Source: Pedococcus dokdonensis (GTDB lineage: Bacteria > Actinomycetota > Actinomycetes > Actinomycetales > Dermatophilaceae). From it: a stretch of DNA of 64,000 bases. Below the pieces are notes generated by a model. It did not search any database, was not told the DNA's origin, and was given only the letters and a program-made list of their open reading frames with translations. The position numbers were made by a program, and so were the translations under genes. This document shows, piece after piece, positions 25,613-33,577 of this stretch (positions are counted from its first letter, which is position 1; every line of letters begins with the position of its first letter). The DNA lies in NCBI RefSeq assembly GCF_900104525.1, contig NZ_LT629711.1:1612001-1676000 (forward strand). The letters run 5' to 3'.

Positions 25613-27694
25613 GTGCTGCCAGTGCGCCCTCCCATGCGAGCCGACGTGGCCGTGTCGCGGCGAGCCCGGTGCGTCCTGCTGGCGGCACTGTGCACCGCGG
25701 TGGCAGTGGTGGTCCCGGCCGATCGAGCGGCTGCGGCGCAGAGACCCGACCCCTTGCCACGCGTGGCGACCCATCCGGGACGGACGCAGCACGGCCCCAC
25801 CACCAGACCTGCCCGCGCCGCGCGGCCTGCACCCGCCACGGCGGCGGATGCCGTCGTGGCAGACGCGGCCGATCCTGCGACCTCGGCCGACGTCTCCATC
25901 GACCAGAGCGTCGCACCGACGACGGTGGTCGCAGGCGAGTCCGTGACCTACACCCTGACCGTCAGCAACAAGGGCCCTGACACCGCCTCCGACGTCACGG
26001 TCCGGGACGTGCTCGACCCCGACCTGTTCGGCGCCACCGCCACCACGACCGCTGGCACGTGCGACCCGGTCGGAGCGGGCCGGACACTGACCTGCTCACT
26101 GGACGCGCTCGCCCCCGGCGCCGGACCCGTGGTCGTGACGGTCACCGCGCTCCTCGACCCCGACCACGTCGGCAGCCTCGTCAACACCGCTGTGGCGGAC
26201 AGCACGACACCGGACCCCGACACCGGCAACAACAGCGACACGGTGACCAGCGCGGTCGCGGTCCCAGCGGACGTCGCGATCAGCATGCAGGTCAGCCCGA
26301 CCGTGCCGACCGCAGGGCGCCGGCTGACCTACACGGTGACCGTCCACAACGACGGTCCCGGCACGGCGCCGGACGTCGTCGTCACCGACCCGCTGGACCC
26401 GGTGCTCCTGCGACCTTCGGTGGCCACGAGCGCCGGCAGGTGCGCCATCGGCCGCGACCATGCCGTCCGGTGCGCACTGGGATCCCTCGGCGCCGCAGAC
26501 ACGGTCACCATCGTGCTGACCGCCACGGTGGCCGGTGGCGCCCGTGGCACCGTCGGCAACTCGGCCTCCGTCACGACCACCGCCCACGACCCCGATGAGG
26601 CCGACAACGCGGACGCCGTGACGACGCCCCTGCGCGTGGCCAGCAACGTGGGCGTCGTCCAGGACGTCTCCACCCCCAGGGCCGAGGTGGGCGGCGAGGT
26701 CGTGTTCACCCTGGTGGTCTCCAACCGCGGACCGTCCACGGCGAGGAGGGTGGTCGTGACCGATGTGGTCCCGGCCGGCCTGCGCATCTCGGCGCCCCCG
26801 GACGCCGTGGGAGGTCGGTGCTCGGTCGCGGGCCAGGTGGTCAGGTGCCGGATCGACGACCTCGTGGCCGAAGGCTCCACCAGGGTCAGGCTCACCGTCC
26901 GCGTGACGCCCGCAGCCGCCGGCAGACGGCTCGCCAACACGGCCCGCGTCGCCACGCCCTCCAACGACCTGAACCCTGCCGACGACACGGCCACCGTGGC
27001 ACTCCGCGTCGCAGCGCCGCCGCTTCCGTCGCCGACCGCCTCGCACCACCCGCCAGCACCGTCTGCCGTGCCCGGCGGGTGCTCCGGCTGCCCGCGGGGC
27101 GAGCTGGCCCACACCGGCTCGAACCTCCTCCCGGAGTCCGCGCTGGCTCTGCTGTTGCTGTTGTCCGGTGTGCTCGTCGGTCGACTGGCGCACCGCTGGG
27201 CGGTCCCGGCCCGATCGGCCCCGGGAACCGGTCCCGCCCGGCCGCGCAGCGGACGGTCGACCACCAGCGGACGGTCGACCACCAGCGGGCGGCCGCCCCA
27301 CCCGGCGTCTAGGTTGAGGACATGTCAGAGGAGAGTGTGCCGCCGGAGTGGGACGTCATCGTCGTCGGGGCGGGGCCGGTGGGTGAGAACGCCGCCGACC
27401 GCGCGCACAAGGCCGGCCTCACCGTCGCCATCGTCGAGAAACACCTCGTCGGCGGCGAGTGCAGCTTCTACGCCTGCTCCCCCAGCAAGGCCCTGCTCCG
27501 CCCGATCCACGCCACCCGGGCGTCCCAGCGGGTGCAGGGGTCGGAGGGCGCCACGGTCGACCCGCCGGGTGTCCTCGCCCGCCGTGACGCGTGGATCAAC
27601 CGGATCGGCACCAGCGACCGCTTCGACGACAGCGGCCAGGTCGGCTGGCTCGACCACGTCGGCATCACGCTGCTGCGGGGTGCGGCGAGGCTGA
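25613..27694 (+). CDS. Wall-anchored surface protein with three DUF11 repeats; no in-frame stop before the next gene
   Basis: A signal peptide (RRARCVLLAALCTAVAVVVP, then ADRAAAA) is followed by three DUF11 domains. These contain VAGESVTYTLTVSNKGPDT, TAGRRLTYTVTVHNDGPGT and VGGEVVFTLVVSNRGPSTA. The end has a sortase-type signal LAHTG, a membrane helix and basic residues (RLAHRW). The protein should end near 27250-27312, but the literal frame stays open to 27694, 372 bases inside the next gene. A TAG at 27310 in the +1-inserted frame suggests one missing base. The GTG at 25613 has AAGGGG upstream; the ATG at 25634 is the alternative. Likely an exported protein linked to the wall by a class E-like sortase. 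Confidence 0.7.
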   Translation: MLPVRPPMRADVAVSRRARCVLLAALCTAVAVVVPADRAAAAQRPDPLPRVATHPGRTQHGPTTRPARAARPAPATAADAVVADAADPATSADVSIDQSVAPTTVVAGESVTYTLTVSNKGPDTASDVTVRDVLDPDLFGATATTTAGTCDPVGAGRTLTCSLDALAPGAGPVVVTVTALLDPDHVGSLVNTAVADSTTPDPDTGNNSDTVTSAVAVPADVAISMQVSPTVPTAGRRLTYTVTVHNDGPGTAPDVVVTDPLDPVLLRPSVATSAGRCAIGRDHAVRCALGSLGAADTVTIVLTATVAGGARGTVGNSASVTTTAHDPDEADNADAVTTPLRVASNVGVVQDVSTPRAEVGGEVVFTLVVSNRGPSTARRVVVTDVVPAGLRISAPPDAVGGRCSVAGQVVRCRIDDLVAEGSTRVRLTVRVTPAAAGRRLANTARVATPSNDLNPADDTATVALRVAAPPLPSPTASHHPPAPSAVPGGCSGCPRGELAHTGSNLLPESALALLLLLSGVLVGRLAHRWAVPARSAPGTGPARPRSGRSTTSGRSTTSGRPPHPASRLRTCQRRVCRRSGTSSSSGRGRWVRTPPTARTRPASPSPSSRNTSSAASAASTPAPPARPCSARSTPPGRPSGCRGRRAPRSTRRVSSPAVTRGSTGSAPATASTTAARSAGSTTSASRCCGVRRG
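27250..27285. repeat. Tandem 18-bp repeat near the 3' end of the DUF11 gene
   Basis: CGGACGGTCGACCACCAG occurs twice in a row just past the coding part for the sorting signal. The unit is a multiple of three. It lies in the stretch where the frame of the DUF11 gene becomes doubtful. Confidence 0.7.
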
Positions 27695-28761
27695 CCGGGA
27701 AGCTGGCCATCGAGGTCGACGGCAAGCCCTACCGCGCCCGTCGGGCGGTGATCCTCGCGACCGGCACGGAGCCCACCGTGCCACCGGTCCCCGGGCTCCG
27801 CGAGGCGCACCCGTGGACCAACCGCGAGGCCACCACGAGTCGCCGGGTCCCCGACCGGCTGGCGGTGCTCGGCGGCGGAGTGGTGGCCTGCGAGCTCGCC
27901 CAGGTGTATGCCGCGCTCGGCTCGGCGGTGACCGTGGTCGAGCTGGCCGACGGGCTCCTCGGGCGCAACGAGGAGTTCGCGGGTCGAGCCGTCGCCGAGG
28001 CCCTCGAGCGCGACGGGGTCGACCTGCGGCTGGGTACCCGCGCCGAGTCGGTCTCCAGGCTGGGGCCCTCCGGCGAGGTGACCCTCGAGCTCTCCGACGG
28101 CAGCAGCCTGACCACCGACGAGCTGCTGGTCGCCGTCGGCCGCACGCCCGCCACCGACGGCCTCGGGGTCGTGGAGGTGGGCGGGCAGCTGGACGACGCC
28201 GGCTACGTTCGCGTCACCGAACGCATGGAGGTCAAGGGTTTCGGCGACGACGAGCCCTGGCTGTATGCCGTCGGGGACGTCAACGGGCTGGCCCTCCTCA
28301 CGCACATGGGCAAGTACCAGGCGCGCGCCGTGGGCGACCTCATCGGCGCCCGCGCGGCAGGCCGGGAGCCCGACGAGAGGACCACGGTCCCCTGGGCGGT
28401 CGACGCCGGGTCGCCCCAGGTGGTCTTCACCGACCCGGAGGTCGCGGCAGCGGGGCTGACCGAGGCCGAGGCCCGCGAGCGCGGCCTGCGTGTCCGGGTC
28501 GTCGACCTGCCGATGGACAAGGCGGCGGGAGCGGGCCTGCAGGCCGAGGGGTACCAGGGCCAGGCGCGCATCGTCGTCGACGAGGACGCCGGGGTGCTCG
28601 TCGGGGCCACCTTCGTCGGACAGGACGTCGCCGAGCTGGTGCACGCCGCCACCGTCGCGATCGTCAGCAAGGTGCCGCTCACGACGCTGTGGCACGCAGT
28701 CCCCTCCTACCCGACGATGAGCGAGATCTGGCTGCGGCTCCTGGAGGAGTACGGCGTCTGA
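27322..28761 (+). CDS. FAD-dependent pyridine nucleotide-disulfide oxidoreductase (dihydrolipoamide dehydrogenase-like)
   Basis: This 479-residue flavoprotein has an FAD site VIVVGAGPVGENAA, the redox-active pair in GGECSFYACSPSK (C-x4-C), an NAD(P) site LAVLGGGVVACELAQ and a second FAD motif LYAVGDVNGLALLTHMGKYQ. The C-terminal dimer domain ends with SYPTMSEIW, where lipoamide dehydrogenases and glutathione reductases have the catalytic His-Pro; here it is Tyr-Pro. That, and the absence of lipoyl-complex neighbours, argues against classical Lpd activity. A quinone-reductase or metal/disulfide-reductase role is possible. Start ATG at 27322. Confidence 0.85.
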   Translation: MSEESVPPEWDVIVVGAGPVGENAADRAHKAGLTVAIVEKHLVGGECSFYACSPSKALLRPIHATRASQRVQGSEGATVDPPGVLARRDAWINRIGTSDRFDDSGQVGWLDHVGITLLRGAARLTGKLAIEVDGKPYRARRAVILATGTEPTVPPVPGLREAHPWTNREATTSRRVPDRLAVLGGGVVACELAQVYAALGSAVTVVELADGLLGRNEEFAGRAVAEALERDGVDLRLGTRAESVSRLGPSGEVTLELSDGSSLTTDELLVAVGRTPATDGLGVVEVGGQLDDAGYVRVTERMEVKGFGDDEPWLYAVGDVNGLALLTHMGKYQARAVGDLIGARAAGREPDERTTVPWAVDAGSPQVVFTDPEVAAAGLTEAEARERGLRVRVVDLPMDKAAGAGLQAEGYQGQARIVVDEDAGVLVGATFVGQDVAELVHAATVAIVSKVPLTTLWHAVPSYPTMSEIWLRLLEEYGV

Positions 28762-28880
28762 GCCCAGCGGGGCCGCGGATCTCCGTCATCCGTACCGCCC
28801 ACGACCCGGGGTCGGCGGGGTAGCGTCCGAACGAGCCCCCGGCGCTGCACCGCGGGGGGAATCCGTCGAAGGGAACCTCC

Positions 28881-29846
28881 ATGCTTCTTCGCAGCCCCTT
28901 GCGCCTGGGCGTCCTGACCGCTGCCGCAGCACTCGCGCTGCTGGGCGGCGGTACGGCTGCCAGCGTCAACGCGGCGGCCGGCATCTCGCCGGGCGCCGCC
29001 GCCTGCCAGCCGGGCGCCCACAGCGGGGCCAGGGTCAAGGCCGGGTCCACCGCCGTCGAGCCCGAGCTCTACGACAAGAACCAGGCCAATGCCTACGGCG
29101 CGCTCAAGGACCGGCCCACCCTGCCGGCCGGCAGCGTCACGATCCCCACCGTCTTCCACATGGTCTCCGACCACGAGTACACGGCCACGGAGAAGGCCCG
29201 CTGGCAGCGCCTGATCAGCGCCCAGATGCAGGTGCTCAACGACTCGTACGGCGGCCGGACGGCCGCCAACGCCGCGAACACGCCGTTCCGGTTCAGCCTC
29301 TCCAGGATCACCTGGAGCGTGAACGCGGCGTGGTACCACGCCGCGCCCGGCAAGCAGGGCGTGGAGAAGCAGATGAAGGCCGCGCTCTACGAGGGCGACG
29401 CCCGCACGCTCAACGTCTACGGCACCGAGGGGGGCGGCTTGCTCGGCTGGGCCTACTTCCCGAAGGGCTACAACAACGGCCGTGACTACATCGACGGCGT
29501 GGTGATGATGGCCGAGTCGATGCCCGGTGGGACGGGCCTGGGTTACCCGCAGTACACCGAGGGAGACACGCTGACCCACGAAGTGGGCCACTGGCTGATG
29601 CTCGAGCACACTTTCGCGCACGGCTGTGCGGCCAGCGGCGACTGGGTCACGGACACGCCTGCCGAGGCGATGCCCCAGTTCGACTGCCCCGTCGGTGCCG
29701 ACACCTGCCCCGCGCCGGGGCTGGACCCGATCCACAACTTCATGGACTACACGCAGGACTCCTGCCTGGACATGTTCACCCGGGGTCAGGCCGACCGGAT
29801 GAGTGACGCGTGGCTGCAGTTCCGCGCGGGTGGCGGCAAGAGCTGA
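28881..29846 (+). CDS. Secreted zinc metalloprotease, M43 / pappalysin-like
   Basis: This 321-residue exported protease has a signal peptide (VLTAAAALALLGGGTAASVNA). The zinc motif HEVGHWLMLEH starts at residue 233, and the Met-turn lies in NFMDYTQDSC. Cysteines near the active site (HGCAASGD, FDCPVGADTC, DSCLDMF) probably pair outside the cell. The extended HExxHxxxxxH and the MDY Met-turn fit metzincins of family M43. The ATG at 28881 follows GAAGGGAAC. It stands alone and is followed by a long palindromic terminator. Confidence 0.85.
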   Translation: MLLRSPLRLGVLTAAAALALLGGGTAASVNAAAGISPGAAACQPGAHSGARVKAGSTAVEPELYDKNQANAYGALKDRPTLPAGSVTIPTVFHMVSDHEYTATEKARWQRLISAQMQVLNDSYGGRTAANAANTPFRFSLSRITWSVNAAWYHAAPGKQGVEKQMKAALYEGDARTLNVYGTEGGGLLGWAYFPKGYNNGRDYIDGVVMMAESMPGGTGLGYPQYTEGDTLTHEVGHWLMLEHTFAHGCAASGDWVTDTPAEAMPQFDCPVGADTCPAPGLDPIHNFMDYTQDSCLDMFTRGQADRMSDAWLQFRAGGGKS

Positions 29847-29864
29847 CCACGCCGCGGACGCGGT

Positions 29865-29898
29865 CCGGCCCCGTCCACCTCGAGGTGGACGGGGCCGG
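29865..29898 (+). terminator. 34-bp perfect palindrome after the metalloprotease gene
   Basis: The arms CCGGCCCCGTCCACCTC and GAGGTGGACGGGGCCGG are perfect complements with no unpaired centre. It lies 19 bases past the protease stop and 6 bases before the tRNA-Gly gene on the other strand. It probably ends both converging transcripts. Confidence 0.65.
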
Positions 29899-29904
29899 GT
29901 CGTG

Positions 29905-29975
29905 AGCGGGTGACGAGAATCGAACTCGCGTAGCTAGTTTGGAAGACTAGGGCTCTACCATTGAGCTACACCCGC
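29905..29975 (-). tRNA. tRNA-Gly (anticodon TCC)
   Basis: On the minus strand the 71-base sequence folds into a full cloverleaf. The acceptor arms are GCGGGTG and CACCCGC, the D-arm is GCTC-GAGC, the anticodon arm is CTAGT-CTTCCAA-ACTAG with anticodon TCC, and the T-loop is TTCGATT. The discriminator base is T and CCA is not encoded. Confidence 0.95.
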
Positions 29976-30063
29976 GTGGATCGCCAGACCCCCGGGAGGG
30001 GGTCAGATCCGAGGCGTTAGCCTAATGCCCGCGATCACGTGACCTGAAATCGGCACGCGTCGA

Positions 30064-30137
30064 CGGGGTATGGCGCAGGTTGGTAGCGCGTCCGCTTTGG
30101 GAGCGGAAGGCCGCCGGTTCAAATCCGGCTACCCCGA
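30064..30137 (+). tRNA. tRNA-Pro (anticodon TGG)
   Basis: This 74-base tRNA has acceptor arms CGGGGTA and TACCCCG, D-arm GCGC, anticodon stem TCCGC/GCGGA with loop TTTGGGA (anticodon TGG) and T-loop TTCAAAT. Its last nine bases overlap the 3' end of trmB on the opposite strand, so the trmB stop codon lies inside the tRNA. Confidence 0.95.
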
Positions 30138-30797
30138 CTGGACCGGGACCACGCGGAACTCGCAGACACTGCGGCCGGCGGCCAGGCCCTTGGCCTCGAA
30201 ACCGTCGAGGGGCCGCCACGGTGGCCGCTCCCCCTCGGTGACCACGAAGCCCCCGTGCCCCGCGACCACGGATCGGACGTGGGCGGCATACCCGTCGGAG
30301 TCGGTGGCCAGCAGCAGGTGGCCGCCGGGCACCAGCCGGTGGGCGACCAGGTCGAGCGTGTGCGGTGCGATGAAGCGCCGTTTCGCGTGCTTGGCCTTGG
30401 GCCAAGGGTCTGGGAAGAAGACGTGCACCGCGTCGAGCGAGCCCGACAGGACCCGCTGCTCCAGCAGCAGCACCGCGTCACCCTGGTGCGCCCGCAGGTT
30501 GGTCAGGCCCTGGCGCTCGGCCGCGGCGAGCATCCGCGCGAGGGCGGGGACGAACACGTCGACGGCCAGCAGGTCGTGGTCGGGGTGGGCGGCCGCATAG
30601 GCGAGCGCCGCCGCCCCGTGGCCGCAGCCGACCTCCAGGACCATCGGGGCGGTGCGTCCGAACACCAGCTCGGGGGCCAGCGGCCCGGCGGCCGGGACCG
30701 CGTAGCGCGGACCCAGCGTCGCGATCCGTTCGAGGGTGAGGGCCGAGAGCCGACCACGACGTGCGTTGTAGGAGCGCACGCGTCCGTCGGTGTCCAT
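30129..30797 (-). CDS. trmB: tRNA (guanine-N7-)-methyltransferase TrmB
   Basis: This 222-residue SAM-dependent methyltransferase makes m7G46 in tRNA. The SAM site is LEVGCGHGAAALAYA, and the family hallmark is VHVFFPDPWPKAKHAKRRF. The ATG at 30797 is preferred; a GTG one codon earlier is possible. The stop codon TAG is formed by bases of the convergent tRNA-Pro gene, an economical overlap between a tRNA and a tRNA-modifying enzyme. Confidence 0.92.
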   Translation of the reverse strand: MDTDGRVRSYNARRGRLSALTLERIATLGPRYAVPAAGPLAPELVFGRTAPMVLEVGCGHGAAALAYAAAHPDHDLLAVDVFVPALARMLAAAERQGLTNLRAHQGDAVLLLEQRVLSGSLDAVHVFFPDPWPKAKHAKRRFIAPHTLDLVAHRLVPGGHLLLATDSDGYAAHVRSVVAGHGGFVVTEGERPPWRPLDGFEAKGLAAGRSVCEFRVVPVQSG

Positions 30798-30943
30798 CAC
30801 CCCAGCCTAGGGAGCCGGGACCGGTCGACGGCAGCACGCCTCTGGAAAGGGCACCGCGTCACGTCGTCGGTGCCCGGGAGTCGTTCTAGGGTTGGGGGGC
30901 CGGTCGACCGTCCGGTCCGACCCCGAGTGAGGAAGGGCACGCC

Positions 30944-31147
30944 ATGGGCATGTTCGACAACATCAAGGACAAGGCCGAAGCGCTGGTCGACAGCCAGGGT
31001 GAGAGGGTCGGCGAGGGGCTCGACAAGGCCGGCGACTTCATCGACGACCGCACCGGGGGCAAGTACTCCGAGCAGATCGACACCGGCGGTGGCCGGGCCA
31101 AGGACGCCCTGGACGGGCTCGACGGCAAGGACGACGACATCCCCTGA
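30944..31147 (+). CDS. Antitoxin-like small protein (MT0933 / Rv0909 family)
   Basis: This 67-residue, strongly charged helical protein matches the style of the Rv0909/MT0933 antitoxin family, with MFDNIKDKAEALVDS at the start and a Gly/Asp-rich end. In mycobacteria the partner toxin (Rv0910) is a SRPBCC-fold protein encoded next to it. No such toxin follows here; the next gene is a DUF4395 membrane protein. It could be an orphan or have another role. GAGGAAGGGC lies before the ATG. Confidence 0.65.
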   Translation: MGMFDNIKDKAEALVDSQGERVGEGLDKAGDFIDDRTGGKYSEQIDTGGGRAKDALDGLDGKDDDIP

Positions 31148-31190
31148 GGGGCTGCCGCGTCTTGCTCTGCGGCCAGCGGTGGATAACGCA

Positions 31191-31215
31191 TGATTATGTG
31201 AAGCATAATGTCGGG
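31191..31215 (+). promoter_or_regulatory. AT-rich palindrome and candidate leaderless promoter before the DUF4395 gene
   Basis: ATTATG-TGAAG-CATAAT at 31193-31209 is an AT-rich inverted repeat in very G+C-rich DNA. CATAAT (31204-31209) works as a -10 box placed so that transcription would begin at or near the ATG at 31216, giving a leaderless message. The palindrome could bind a repressor over the -10. Confidence 0.4.
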
Positions 31216-31728
31216 ATGCGCATCTCCCGCTTCCCGAACATCGTCGACGACGTCACGGTCCGGCTCATCGCGGCGGTGGTCCTGCTCCTGGCCGTCGTCG
31301 CCCTGGCGGCCCACCAGTGGTGGTTGTACGCCGTGCTCGCGGCGGACTTCGTGCTGCGCTCGGGCTGGGGTCCGTCCGCGAGCCCGGTGGCCATCCTGGT
31401 CAGCCGCTGGATCCGACCTCGGATCGCTGCGGCCCCGCGCTACACGGCCGGGCCCCCGAAGCGCTTCGCGGCGGCGGTGGGCGCCGTCCTCACCGTCGCG
31501 GCGACCGTGCTGTGGCTGGCCGGCGCGAGCCTGCCCGTCCTGCTGATCGGCGCGATCATGGTGGTCTTCCCGGCGCTCGAGTCGATCGCCGGTCTCTGCG
31601 TCGGCTGCCTCGTCTTCAGTGGGCTGATGCGCCTGGGCGTGATCCCCGAGTCGGTCTGCCTCGAGTGCGCCGACACCACCCGTCGGGCCGCCCAGCGGCA
31701 GGCCGCGGCAGCCACCGCGAACGCGTAG
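31216..31728 (+). CDS. DUF4395 integral membrane protein
   Basis: This 170-residue protein has four hydrophobic helices and the family's Cys motif in SIAGLCVGCLVFSGLM, followed by VCLECADTTRR. DUF4395 proteins are often found near thioredoxin- or sulfur-related genes; that link is not visible here. The ATG at 31216 gives the usual N-terminus MRISRFPNIVDDVTVRL. A candidate leaderless promoter with an AT-rich palindrome abuts the start. Confidence 0.82.
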   Translation: MRISRFPNIVDDVTVRLIAAVVLLLAVVALAAHQWWLYAVLAADFVLRSGWGPSASPVAILVSRWIRPRIAAAPRYTAGPPKRFAAAVGAVLTVAATVLWLAGASLPVLLIGAIMVVFPALESIAGLCVGCLVFSGLMRLGVIPESVCLECADTTRRAAQRQAAAATANA

Positions 31729-31736
31729 CCCCGAGG

Positions 31737-31763
31737 ACCGGACCCCGACCGGCCCCGTCCGGT
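31737..31763. terminator. 7-bp-stem hairpin between convergent genes
   Basis: ACCGGAC and GTCCGGT pair around a 13-base loop in the 53-base gap between the DUF4395 and phosphatase genes. It may serve as a bidirectional terminator. Confidence 0.35.
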
Positions 31764-31781
31764 GCCGACGTCAGCGCCGGG

Positions 31782-32918
31782 TCAGCGACGCCAGACGACG
31801 ACGGCCGCGCGGTCGTCGGTCTCGCCGGCCCGGGCCGCGGCGCAGACCTTCTCGGCCATGCCCTCGAAGCCCTTGCCGATCATCCGCTCCGCCGTCCCGA
31901 GCATCCGGTCGATGCCGTCGCGCAGGTCGCGGTTGCGCACCTCGATGACGCCGTCGGTGTAGAGCAGCAACGCGTCTCCACGGCCGAGCCGGCCGCGCAC
32001 CCGCGGGAAGGCCAGGCCCTGGGTCACCCCGAGCACCGGGCCCTCGTCGCCCTCGAGCACCTCCCAGCGGCCCGAGCCCGCGGAGAAGCGCACCCCCGGC
32101 GGGTGCCCGGCCGAGCCCAGGCTGAAGTCGCCCGTGGTCAGGTCGATCATGGCGTGCGCGGCAGTGGCGAAGCCCTCGTCCCAGGCCTGGCGCAGCAGGT
32201 AGGAGTTGGCCGCCGGCAGGAACGCCTCGTAGGGCATCGAGCCGAGCAGGCCCCCGAAGGCGCCGGAGAGCAGGAGCGAGCGGGTGCCGGCAGCGATGCC
32301 CTTGCCGGACACGTCCACGAGAGCCAGCTCGAGCACGTCGTCGTGCCGGCTCGTCACGAGGAAGTCGCCGGAGAACGAGTCACCGTAGGCCGACAGCACC
32401 GACAGCTCGGCACCCCAGTCGGTCGGGAGCTCGGGGAGCTCGCCCTGGGTGCGCAGCCGGTCGCGCAGGTCGACGAGCATGGACTCGCCCAGGTTGCCCT
32501 GCACGCCGAGCCGGGCCCGCGAGGCAGCCACCCAGAACATGATGAGCATGACCAGCGTCAGCACGCCGTACGCGGCGAGGATGGCCGCGCTGACCTCCCG
32601 CTCGACGACCGTCCACGCCCCGGCCACGAGGATCGCCAGGTCGACGCCCGCGAGCACCTTCGGCGTGAGGAACAGTCCGGCCACGACCGCCACGGGGACG
32701 TAGGCCGAGAAGGGCACGTTGTCGGGCCACATCAACATGAACCAGCACAGCAGGGTGTTGGCGGCGATGATGGCGGCGGAGGTGGCCGGCTGTCCCCACC
32801 GCCCGACCTTCGCCCTCCCGCGCTGGAGCCGGGACGTGACGGAGCGGCGCGCGAGCAGCGTCCTCTCGTCATCCACCGTGAAGATCCTCCGGCGTGGCAG
32901 GGTGCGAGGCACCTTCAT
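31782..32918 (-). CDS. Membrane-bound PP2C / SpoIIE-type serine phosphatase
   Basis: This 378-residue protein has a charged N-terminus, about four hydrophobic helices between residues 45 and 135, and a cytoplasmic SpoIIE-like PP2C domain. The metal and phosphate motifs are VLELALVDVSGKG, SLGSAGHPPG, LLLYTDGVIE and TDDRAAVVV. Such phosphatases act on anti-sigma antagonists or similar phosphoproteins in stress signalling. No partner gene is adjacent. Start ATG at 32918. Confidence 0.88.
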   Translation of the reverse strand: MKVPRTLPRRRIFTVDDERTLLARRSVTSRLQRGRAKVGRWGQPATSAAIIAANTLLCWFMLMWPDNVPFSAYVPVAVVAGLFLTPKVLAGVDLAILVAGAWTVVEREVSAAILAAYGVLTLVMLIMFWVAASRARLGVQGNLGESMLVDLRDRLRTQGELPELPTDWGAELSVLSAYGDSFSGDFLVTSRHDDVLELALVDVSGKGIAAGTRSLLLSGAFGGLLGSMPYEAFLPAANSYLLRQAWDEGFATAAHAMIDLTTGDFSLGSAGHPPGVRFSAGSGRWEVLEGDEGPVLGVTQGLAFPRVRGRLGRGDALLLYTDGVIEVRNRDLRDGIDRMLGTAERMIGKGFEGMAEKVCAAARAGETDDRAAVVVWRR

Positions 32919-33013
32919 CGTCTGTGGGGGTGGGCCGGCCCCGGTCCAACCCGCCGCCAGCGTAGTGGGCGGCCGGCTCGCCGCGCGCGGGATCCGCGCA
33001 GATCAGCGGGCTC

Positions 33014-33481
33014 TCAGCCCTGCGCAGGCAACGTCCCCGACGTCTCGTAGGCACTCACCATGTCGATCCGGCGCTGGTGCCGCGGCGCCGCGGAGAACGG
33101 CGTGGCGAGGAACGCCGCCACCATCGCCTTGGCCTCGTCCACGGTGTTCATCCGGCCCCCGATCGAGATGACCTGGGCGTTGTTGTGCTCCCGCGCCAGC
33201 ATCGCCAGCTCGGTGTTGTAGCACAGCGCCGCACGGATGCCCTCCACCTTGTTGGCCGCCATCTGCTCGCCGTTGCCCGAGCCGCCCAGCACGATGCCGA
33301 GCGAGTCCGGGTCGGCCGCGACCGCCTCCGCGGCGCGCAGCACGAAGACCGGGTAGTCGTCCTCGGGGTCGAGGGCGTGGGGACCGTGGTTGGTCACCTC
33401 GTGACCCTCCGCCTCCAGGAACGAGACCAGCTCGCCGAGCAGCTCGTAGGCGGCGTGGTCGCCGCCGAGGTGGACGCGCAT
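33014..33481 (-). CDS. rpiB: Ribose-5-phosphate isomerase B
   Basis: This 155-residue enzyme interconverts ribose-5-phosphate and ribulose-5-phosphate in the pentose phosphate pathway. The N-terminal GGDHAAYELL carries the substrate-binding Asp-His, and the loop GGSGNGEQMAANKVEGIRAAL is the anion-binding signature of the RpiB/LacAB family. CYNTELAMLAREHNNAQVIS matches the actinobacterial form. Start ATG at 33481. Confidence 0.93.
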   Translation of the reverse strand: MRVHLGGDHAAYELLGELVSFLEAEGHEVTNHGPHALDPEDDYPVFVLRAAEAVAADPDSLGIVLGGSGNGEQMAANKVEGIRAALCYNTELAMLAREHNNAQVISIGGRMNTVDEAKAMVAAFLATPFSAAPRHQRRIDMVSAYETSGTLPAQG

Positions 33482-33577
33482 CTGGTGCTCCTCAGTCGCC
33501 GGGTCGTCCGGCCGGACACCCTCTCGCGGCGATCCTAGAGCCCCTGTCGCCGGCGCTCTCGCCCAGTGGCGCTGTCG

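Noticed and set aside
31162..31215. Upstream TTG start for the DUF4395 gene
   Set aside because: The extra residues do not look like the family N-terminus and the AT-rich promoter region lies there.
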